Source: a virus. Taken from it: a stretch of DNA of 39,220 nt. Shown here in pieces: positions 6,130 through 12,766 of the stretch (the stretch's first letter is position 1; every line of letters begins with the position of its first letter). Location: the IMG/VR virus record IMGVR_UViG_3300017767_000037, positions 1-39,220 of that record; one strand, written 5' to 3'. A program made the position numbers and the translations under genes. A model generated the notes under the pieces. It saw only the letters and a program-made list of their open reading frames with translations. It did not search any database and had not been told where the DNA came from.

Positions 6130-8874
6130 ATGGCGATTAAATTTTTAAATACAGTCGCAGTAGATACAGACGTACTATATGTAGATGCAGCTTCAAATGA
6201 AGTAGGTATTGGTACAACAAGTCCAGATTCTAAACTAGAAGTTGTAGAAGTTAGGTCAGGTACTGGTGCATCTGCTCAAACTAAATACACTTTAGTCTCA
6301 AAATCTACAGTGTCTTCAGGCACACCGGGCACAGGTGGCATAAAAGTACAATATACAGATAGTAGTAATAATGAGCATGGGTTTGGCCTTGTTGCTGGAA
6401 GCACCTCAGCTGACTTCCTTACTTCAGGGCCTATGAATTGGCATACAAACTCTGATTTAAATACTCAGAGTGCTACTGGTTTTGCAATGACTATTGACAC
6501 AAGCCAGCGTGTTGGGATTGGACTTACAAATCCAGGAGCTAGACTTCATGTTAAGGAAACAACCGGATCGACATCAGCGGGTTATGTTTTACGAGTAGAA
6601 AGCGTAAATGGAGGAGGTGACTATTTTAACACATCCGGTTTTTATAAAGATAGCAGTCAAAACATGAGGCTGATACTTAAGTCAAATGTTAGTGGTTCTT
6701 CAGGTGAAAAAGTATTATTAAACTCTAATGGTGATTCATATCTCAACGGTGGTAACGTTGGTATAGGCGCGACGAGTCCAGACGACGGTAATTTGCAAAT
6801 TGGTGATTCAAATACTTCTTTCAATATGGCATTTGCCGGACCTCGTACTAAATTTGGTTACGACGGGTCGTCAAACGCCGTTGTTCAAGGCGGTGCGTCA
6901 AAAGGTATAAAATTTTGTGTAAACAATTCTACATTCGGAAGTGGTGAAGCAATGCGCGTCAATACCTCGGGCAATGTTGGCATCGCTGTAACGGATTTTA
7001 CTACAACATACGGTTCTGTCCCAGATTTAAGGGTTGGTTCTATTAGTGGTACAGGTGCCCCGGGGGTTATAGATATACTTAGAAAAGATGGAACGGTAAC
7101 TGCTGGAGAAACAACTGGGATACTTCAGTTCAGTGTTGATGACGACAATAACTATTGTAACGCTCAAATTGAAGTTGAAAGTGCTTCAACAGTTGGAAGC
7201 GGTAATTCTGGAGGGGGAATATTAAAATTTAAAACAACACCGTCAAGTAGCGGTGGAACCCCTACGGAACAAATGCGCATTGATTCAAACGGCAACGTTG
7301 GAATAGGCGTGTCAAATCCTTCGTCATTTTTTAATCAAGCAAGCAATCTTGTTATTGGTGGTGCGGGAAATATTGGCGCAACAATTTATTCTTCAAATTC
7401 GGGTAATTCTTTTTTAGCTTTTGCTGATGTTGCAGACGGCGCAAATAGTGGTTTTAATGCCGGGGGTTCAATTTATTATGAACACGCAAACAACGCAATG
7501 GTTGCAAGAGTAAACGGTGCAGAACGTTTGCGTATTAATTCAAGTGGTAATGTTGGAATTGGACATACTGATCCTGCTTCTAAACTCCATATTAAGCAAA
7601 ACACTACTGGAACTGGTAATTCAACAGGTTTAATTATTGAACAAGATGGTACTGGTGATGCAATAGCTCAATTTTTACTTACAGGAGCAAGAAGATGGGT
7701 TCTTGGAGCAGATAATAGTGATTCTGATAAGTTTAAGTTAGCATCAACCTCAGATTTAAACACTGATGCTGCACTAACTGTTGATACAAGTGGTAATGTT
7801 GGTATAGGAACAACAGCCCCAGCAGAAAAATTAGAAGTGTCTGGCGGAGCTATTAAAGTAACGAATACTGGTGCGGCTCAATTAATACTAAGAGGTGATA
7901 GTGGTGATTCTGGGGATTCAGGGAATGTAGACGGTATTATTGATTTTATCCATGATCAGGGCTCATATGGCTATAGGCTAAATACTGAAAATTATAGTGG
8001 TAAAAATGCCTTTCATATACAAGACTATCAAAATAGTTCGTATCTATCCAGAATATATATAGACCAAGATGGTGAAGTTGGTATTGGAACAAATTCTCCG
8101 GCTGAAAAACTAGTGGTTTCGGGAACTGATGATGTTAGTATTAGAATAAATTCAACTAGTAACAAAAATTGGACAGCGGATGAATTATTAGGCGCGTATG
8201 AGTTTTATGGCAATGATGCATCTGGAGCAGGCGCTCAAATAAAAGCAAAAATAGATTGTTCGGCAGTAAACGAATATGGCGCGGCGTTTAACATGAGATT
8301 TTTTACCGCCGGAGGGGGGGCTGGTACGTCAGCGGCAGAAAGAATGCGTATTAGGTATGATGGGATTGTTTTAATTGGAAAAACAAGCTCAGGTACTAAT
8401 ACAGCCGGACTTGAATTTAATCCAGTTGGGTTGGCTACAATTACAAGAAGCGGGAACGTGCCATTACTTGTTAATAGAACTACTAATGACGGCACACTTG
8501 TTTCGTTTAGAAGGAGCAACAGTCAAAAGGGTTCAATTAGTATTTCAGGTTCAACAACAGCTTACAATACTACCTCTGATTATAGATTAAAAGAAAATGT
8601 TGTTGACATGGCAGGTTCGCTTGATAGAATCGAACAATTACAACCAAAACGTTTCAACTTTATTTCAGAAGAAACAACTGTTGACGGGTTTGTTGCACAT
8701 GAAGTTCAAAATATAATTCCTGAAGCTGTACTAGGTGAAAAAGATGGTGTTAATGAAAATGGCGAGCCGGAATATCAAGAAATAGATAACTCAAAAATTG
8801 TACCTTTATTAGTTGGTGCAATTAAAGAATTAAAAACAGAAATTGAAAACTTAAAATTACAAATAAATTCATAA
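6130..8874 (+). CDS. Tail fibre with C-terminal S74 intramolecular chaperone domain
   Basis: A 914-residue fibre. Eight copies of a VGIG unit (from NEVGIGTTSP at about residue 23 to GEVGIGTNSPAEKL near residue 652) are spaced irregularly along a Gly/Ser/Asn-rich shaft; this is the trimeric beta-helix type repeat. The last ~99 residues are a Peptidase_S74 domain: the cleavage site is at the Ser of TSDYRLKENV (S816), with the catalytic-dyad Lys at K821, then PKRFNFI, VDGFVAHEVQ and IVPLLVGAIKELK. By family, this domain trimerises the fibre, folds it and then cuts itself off. It lies third in a fibre block, with an almost AT-only leader before its start. Confidence 0.88.
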   Translation: MAIKFLNTVAVDTDVLYVDAASNEVGIGTTSPDSKLEVVEVRSGTGASAQTKYTLVSKSTVSSGTPGTGGIKVQYTDSSNNEHGFGLVAGSTSADFLTSGPMNWHTNSDLNTQSATGFAMTIDTSQRVGIGLTNPGARLHVKETTGSTSAGYVLRVESVNGGGDYFNTSGFYKDSSQNMRLILKSNVSGSSGEKVLLNSNGDSYLNGGNVGIGATSPDDGNLQIGDSNTSFNMAFAGPRTKFGYDGSSNAVVQGGASKGIKFCVNNSTFGSGEAMRVNTSGNVGIAVTDFTTTYGSVPDLRVGSISGTGAPGVIDILRKDGTVTAGETTGILQFSVDDDNNYCNAQIEVESASTVGSGNSGGGILKFKTTPSSSGGTPTEQMRIDSNGNVGIGVSNPSSFFNQASNLVIGGAGNIGATIYSSNSGNSFLAFADVADGANSGFNAGGSIYYEHANNAMVARVNGAERLRINSSGNVGIGHTDPASKLHIKQNTTGTGNSTGLIIEQDGTGDAIAQFLLTGARRWVLGADNSDSDKFKLASTSDLNTDAALTVDTSGNVGIGTTAPAEKLEVSGGAIKVTNTGAAQLILRGDSGDSGDSGNVDGIIDFIHDQGSYGYRLNTENYSGKNAFHIQDYQNSSYLSRIYIDQDGEVGIGTNSPAEKLVVSGTDDVSIRINSTSNKNWTADELLGAYEFYGNDASGAGAQIKAKIDCSAVNEYGAAFNMRFFTAGGGAGTSAAERMRIRYDGIVLIGKTSSGTNTAGLEFNPVGLATITRSGNVPLLVNRTTNDGTLVSFRRSNSQKGSISISGSTTAYNTTSDYRLKENVVDMAGSLDRIEQLQPKRFNFISEETTVDGFVAHEVQNIIPEAVLGEKDGVNENGEPEYQEIDNSKIVPLLVGAIKELKTEIENLKLQINS

Positions 8875-8875
8875 A

Positions 8876-9211
8876 ATGGCAACAACATATTCATGGAAAA
8901 TTAATGCATTAGATACATATCCAACTAAAGATTCTTTAGCGGATGTTGTATATAGTGTGCACTATTCTTATATAGCTATATCTGATCAAAAAGATTCTGA
9001 CGACAATCCTTATTCAACTGATTTTATAGGCACTGTTCAAGTTGGAGATCCTGATTCTAAAAATTTTACTGCTTTTGCAGATTTAAAAGAATCGACAGTG
9101 ATAGCGTGGATAGAAAGTGTTTTAGACGTAACGGCTATGAAATCATCAGTTGATAGCGCATTGGCAGATATAATTACCCCCTCAACAGTTACTAAAGAAG
9201 TGCCTTGGTAA
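8876..9211 (+). CDS. Small conserved phage structural-region protein
   Basis: A 111-residue protein with pattern MATTYSWKINALDTYPTKD, then DVVYSVHYSYIAI, ADLKESTVIAWIESVLD and a C-terminal EVPW. I recognise this block order from small proteins that occur next to tail-fibre genes in marine phages, but the function is unknown. Its ATG follows the fibre stop by one base. Nothing suggests an enzyme; a role in fibre assembly or as a minor virion part is only a guess from position. Confidence 0.65.
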   Translation: MATTYSWKINALDTYPTKDSLADVVYSVHYSYIAISDQKDSDDNPYSTDFIGTVQVGDPDSKNFTAFADLKESTVIAWIESVLDVTAMKSSVDSALADIITPSTVTKEVPW

Positions 9212-9256
9212 AAAACAAACAAAACAAGTAATTATTTAAAGTATAGATAATCAGTT

Positions 9257-9270
9257 TAATTAAATAAAAT
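9257..9270 (+). promoter_or_regulatory. AT-only leader, second copy of the 14-base element
   Basis: TAATTAAATAAAAT in the 63-base gap at 9212-9274, identical to 6116-6129 and placed four bases before ATG 9275. The rest of the gap is A/T-rich and holds no terminator hairpin that I can see. A promoter for the downstream packaging operon could lie here, but no clear Bacteroidota TTTG / TAnnTTTG pair is present. Confidence 0.4.
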
Positions 9271-9274
9271 TATT

Positions 9275-9526
9275 ATGTCAAAAATTAAAAAAGAAGAGCT
9301 TGAAAAGCTACAAGGAGTAGTTAAAGAATTAAATAAAATCCAATCGCAATTGGGAAGTATTGAACTTCAGAAACACGGGTTATTGCATGAATCCGCAGAG
9401 TTGCAAGACGGATTAAAAAAACTGCAAAATGAACTTGAAGAAGAATATGGTCAAGTTACTATAAATCTTGAAGATGGCAGTTATACAGAAATAACCGAAG
9501 AAGATGAATCTGATAAGGAAGATTAG
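9275..9526 (+). CDS. Small coiled-coil protein
   Basis: An 83-residue acidic protein that is almost all heptad-like helix from residue 4 to about 58 (EELEKLQGVVKELNKIQSQL, then ELQDGLKKLQNELEEEYGQV). It ends with VTINLEDGSYTEIT and a disordered acidic tail. Prefoldin-like small coiled coils of this kind are frequent in marine Bacteroidota phages; function unknown. It is the first gene after the fibre block and leads into a tightly overlapped run towards the terminase. The next gene overlaps its end by 23 bases. Confidence 0.6.
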   Translation: MSKIKKEELEKLQGVVKELNKIQSQLGSIELQKHGLLHESAELQDGLKKLQNELEEEYGQVTINLEDGSYTEITEEDESDKED

Positions 9527-9722
9527 TATCGGTAGAGACTATAAAAACGAAGCTATGCATTACGCTGTAGGTCAAGAAGTCTACGGAGGGCATACTATTT
9601 GTGATATAGTTGAAGCTGATGATAAATATAGTATTTATATTAAAAAACATAACGACGTACTGCCCTGGAAAGATTTTAATAAAAACATGGCAGTAGCAGT
9701 AGAATACAACCTAGAATATTAA
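9504..9722 (+). CDS. Small conserved hypothetical protein
   Basis: A 72-residue protein with YAVGQEVYGGHTICDIVEAD, IYIKKHND, LPWKDFNKNM and a C-terminal VEYNLEY. The conserved-looking core begins at the second Met (base 9555), so translation may start there rather than at 9504. The longer form overlaps the previous gene by 23 bases, and neither start has a Shine-Dalgarno. The compact beta-rich sequence resembles small barrel proteins, but there is no assignable function. It precedes the cpn10-like gene, with its TAA overlapping that ATG. Confidence 0.6.
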   Translation: MNLIRKISIGRDYKNEAMHYAVGQEVYGGHTICDIVEADDKYSIYIKKHNDVLPWKDFNKNMAVAVEYNLEY

Positions 9723-10327
9723 TGCGAAGTATATTTAATTTTATTATAGCCCCAAAAAAAGATAGATACAATAATAAAAAATCTATAGGCGATAAAGAAT
9801 TAATACTAAATACCGAAATATCTGATCATAGATATGTAAGCAGAAACGGTGTTGTTCTTGAAACACCTGTTGAAGTAAAAACAGATATTAAAAAAGGTGA
9901 TGAGGTTATATTACATCATAATGTTTTTAGAAGATGGTATGATGTATATGGTGAAGAAAAAAACAGTAGAGGATTTTTTAAAGAAAACGAATACTTTGTA
10001 GACCCATCACAAGTTTTTTTGTATAAACGAAACAAAGAATGGATAGCACCAAAAGGATATTGTTTTGTAAAACCTATTGAATCAATAGATAAATTTGATA
10101 CAAATCCCGAAAGACCTTTAATAGGTATAATAAAGTTTGTAGATAAAGAGCTTCAAAAAAACGGTATTAAAAAAAATGATCTTGTAGGTTTTACGCCAAG
10201 CAGCGAATATGAATTTGTTGTTGATGGCGAAAGAATGTATAGGGTGTTAACCAATTCAATTTCTATTAAATATGAATATCAAGGAGACGAAACAGAATAT
10301 AATCCGAGCTGGCTACAAAGCGGTTGA
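9722..10327 (+). CDS. Probable tandem cpn10 (GroES-fold) protein
   Basis: A 201-residue protein that reads as two successive small beta-barrels. The first (about residues 5-105) has FNFIIAPKKDR, NGVVLETPVEVKTDIKKGDE and VILHHNVF. The second (about 108-190) has PKGYCFVKPIES, PLIGIIKFVDKELQKNGIKK, NDLVGFTPSSEYEF and MYRVLTNSISI. The order 'strand with K/P, G-x-V-x-x-V, K-K-G-D/N-x-V, barrel end' is that of cpn10, and similar proteins in marine phages are called co-chaperonins. No clear GGIVL-type mobile loop is seen, so direct GroEL binding is uncertain. A structural or head-assembly role is equally possible. It sits two genes before the large terminase. Confidence 0.55.
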   Translation: MRSIFNFIIAPKKDRYNNKKSIGDKELILNTEISDHRYVSRNGVVLETPVEVKTDIKKGDEVILHHNVFRRWYDVYGEEKNSRGFFKENEYFVDPSQVFLYKRNKEWIAPKGYCFVKPIESIDKFDTNPERPLIGIIKFVDKELQKNGIKKNDLVGFTPSSEYEFVVDGERMYRVLTNSISIKYEYQGDETEYNPSWLQSG

Positions 10328-10547
10328 TGAGCTTATACATGTTGCAGAAGAAAAAATCATAACAAACACAGAAGATGACGTTTCTGCGGATAGGCTTAAG
10401 AATGCAGCAGCAACTAAAAAGCTTGCGATATTTGACGCGTTTGAGATTCTAAATAGAATAGAAGAAGAAAAGTCAATACTGCTAAATAAACCTAAAGAAG
10501 AAAAAAAACAAGCATTTAGTGGCTTTGCAGAAAAAAGATCAAGGTAA
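10272..10547 (+). CDS. Small terminase candidate / conserved protein before terL
   Basis: A 91-residue helical protein with RAGYKAVDELIHVAEEKI, DVSADRLKNAAATKKLAIFD, AFEILNRIEEEK and a C-terminal SGFAEKRSR. Proteins with this SADRxKNAAAxKKLAIFDAFEIL pattern lie directly before the large terminase in related marine phages. That position and the all-helical, charged nature suit a small terminase subunit, but no DNA-binding motif is proven. It starts 56 bases inside the previous gene, an unusually long overlap, and no later in-frame ATG exists before the conserved part. Its TAA overlaps the terL ATG by one base. Confidence 0.5.
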   Translation: MNIKETKQNIIRAGYKAVDELIHVAEEKIITNTEDDVSADRLKNAAATKKLAIFDAFEILNRIEEEKSILLNKPKEEKKQAFSGFAEKRSR

Positions 10548-12766
10548 TGTACGAGCAAACTTTATTTGAGGTTATTGAACCGATTAAAATAAACACGCTC
10601 AAACGTCACAACAAAGCGCGTAGATGGAAATATGGCTATGATAAAGAAAATGATATTGTAGTTATCAGTAAGACAGGGCAAATTGGCAATGTGTATAGCA
10701 TACAAAATTTAAAGATTGCGCTGCCACCTATGCCTACAAATATTACTAAGGGTGAAAACAAATGGTTTAAGCGTGAATACCCTAAAGAGTTAAATAGAAT
10801 AAAAACAATCTTTGACTGGAAAAACTATCCGGAAGAATTCAAAGATCAATGGGAACCATATATAGATGAAGAGTTTAAAAGACGCGATGAGGGTCATTGG
10901 TTCTATAACAAGAACAAGCCTACTTATATTACTGGCACTCATTACATGTACCTGCAGTGGAGTAAGATTGACGTTGGGGCCCCTGAATTTAGAGAAGCAA
11001 ACAGATTATTCTTTATATTTTGGGAAGCATGCAAAGCCGATTCACGGTGTTATGGAATGTGCTATCTCAAAAACAGACGCTCTGGCTTTTCATTCATGGC
11101 ATCATCAGAAGCTGTTAACATGGCAACAATATCGTCTGATTCACGGTTTGGCATACTGTCCAAATCTGGGGCTGACGCTAAGAAAATGTTCACAGATAAA
11201 GTTGTTCCAATATCCGTTAACTACCCGTTCTTTTTTAAACCAATACAAGACGGTATGGATCGTCCCAAAACCGAGCTCGCATATAGAGTACCCGCTTCAA
11301 AACTCACGCGTAAATCTATACAGTCAGGGCAGACGCGGGAAGAGCTACAAGGGCTTGACACCACAATTGACTGGAAGAACACGGGCGACAACTCCTATGA
11401 CGGCGAGAAGCTCAAACTCCTCGTACACGACGAATCGGGTAAATGGGAACGGCCGGACAATATCCTCAACAACTGGCGAGTCACGAAGACAACGCTAAGG
11501 TTAGGTAGCCGGGTTATTGGTAAATGTATGATGGGATCTACAAGCAATGCTTTAGACAAAGGCGGCGAAAACTTTAAAAAACTATATTATGATTCGGATG
11601 TTACAAAGCGAAACGCCAATGGGCAGACTCGCTCAGGACTATATTCTTTGTTCATACCTATGGAATGGAACTACGAAGGATTCATTGATTCTTTTGGAAA
11701 CCCTGTCTTTGATACGCCGCGAAAACCGATTGAAGGTCCGTATGGAGACCTTATTGAGGTCGGAGTTATAGATCATTGGAACAATGAAGTTGATGGCTTA
11801 AAAGGAGACCAGGACGCCTTAAACGAGATGTATAGGCAGTTTCCGCGCACAGAGGAGCATGCTTTTAGAGACGAAACACAAAATAGTATATTTAACCTTG
11901 CAAAAATATACGAACAAATAGATTACAATGACGATATATATTCATCGGCAGGTGTAGCGCAAGGAAGCTTTAGCTGGGCAAACGGAATAAAAGATAGCAG
12001 TGTTGTGTTCACACCAAACCCAAACGGCAGGTTTAAAGTAAGTTGGGTACCACCTACAAATCTTCAAAACCGCGTAATAGAGAAAAGAGGGGTGTTATAC
12101 CCCGGAAACGAACACGTCGGCGCGTTTGGTTGTGACTCATATGATATATCAGGAACAACAGACGGCCAAGGTTCAAAGGGTGCACTGCACGGATTAACCA
12201 AATTTAGTATGGAAGAGGCTCCTGCAAATATGTTTTTTCTTGAATATATTGCACGGCCTCAAACAGCTGAAATGTTTTTTGAAGATGTATTAATGGCATT
12301 ACACTTTTACGGTATGCCAATACTCGCAGAAAACAATAAACCTAGATTATTATATTATTTAAAGCGTAGAGGCTATAGAAAGTTTTCAATTAATAGACCT
12401 GACAAAACTTTTAACAAGTTATCTACTGCTGAAAAAGAAATAGGCGGAATGCCAAACTCAAGTGAAGATATTAAGCAGGCTCATGCAGCTGCGATAGAAT
12501 CATACATACAAAAACATGTGGGATTAACAGATGAAGGAACATATGGCCAAATGTATTTTAATGGTACACTTAATGATTGGGCCAAGTTTGATCTAAACAA
12601 AAGAACAAAGTTTGACGCAGCGATTAGCTCAGGGTTAGCTATTATGGCATGCAACAGGCACTTGTACTCACCTAAACAAGAAAGAGAAAAACTAAGTCTA
12701 AGTTTTAATATAGCTAAATATAAAAACGAAGGCATGAAATCAAAATTAATAAATAATTATGGCTGA
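10547..12766 (+). CDS. terL: Terminase large subunit
   Basis: A 739-residue packaging motor. The ATPase half starts after a conserved HWFYNKNKPTYITGTHYMYL block. The Walker A position carries CYLKNRRSGFSF (about residues 172-182), a deviant loop without GKS/T. Walker B is LKLLVHDE, with D295-E296. The nuclease half has a first acidic site at FGCDSYDISG (D530, D533) and a last one at NKRTKFDAAISSGLAIMAC (D690), the usual RNase-H-like order. By family it translocates and cuts concatemeric DNA at the portal. The sequence style is that of crAss-like and related marine phages. The portal gene overlaps its end by 8 bases. Bases 11281-11520 are clearly richer in GC (about 51%) than the surroundings. 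Confidence 0.93.
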   Translation: MYEQTLFEVIEPIKINTLKRHNKARRWKYGYDKENDIVVISKTGQIGNVYSIQNLKIALPPMPTNITKGENKWFKREYPKELNRIKTIFDWKNYPEEFKDQWEPYIDEEFKRRDEGHWFYNKNKPTYITGTHYMYLQWSKIDVGAPEFREANRLFFIFWEACKADSRCYGMCYLKNRRSGFSFMASSEAVNMATISSDSRFGILSKSGADAKKMFTDKVVPISVNYPFFFKPIQDGMDRPKTELAYRVPASKLTRKSIQSGQTREELQGLDTTIDWKNTGDNSYDGEKLKLLVHDESGKWERPDNILNNWRVTKTTLRLGSRVIGKCMMGSTSNALDKGGENFKKLYYDSDVTKRNANGQTRSGLYSLFIPMEWNYEGFIDSFGNPVFDTPRKPIEGPYGDLIEVGVIDHWNNEVDGLKGDQDALNEMYRQFPRTEEHAFRDETQNSIFNLAKIYEQIDYNDDIYSSAGVAQGSFSWANGIKDSSVVFTPNPNGRFKVSWVPPTNLQNRVIEKRGVLYPGNEHVGAFGCDSYDISGTTDGQGSKGALHGLTKFSMEEAPANMFFLEYIARPQTAEMFFEDVLMALHFYGMPILAENNKPRLLYYLKRRGYRKFSINRPDKTFNKLSTAEKEIGGMPNSSEDIKQAHAAAIESYIQKHVGLTDEGTYGQMYFNGTLNDWAKFDLNKRTKFDAAISSGLAIMACNRHLYSPKQEREKLSLSFNIAKYKNEGMKSKLINNYG

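Noticed and set aside
10866-11498. 210-codon open frame in a second + frame inside the terminase
   Set aside because: It lies entirely inside the well-supported terL, has no recognisable domain, and its length is explained by the local GC-rich segment removing stop codons.
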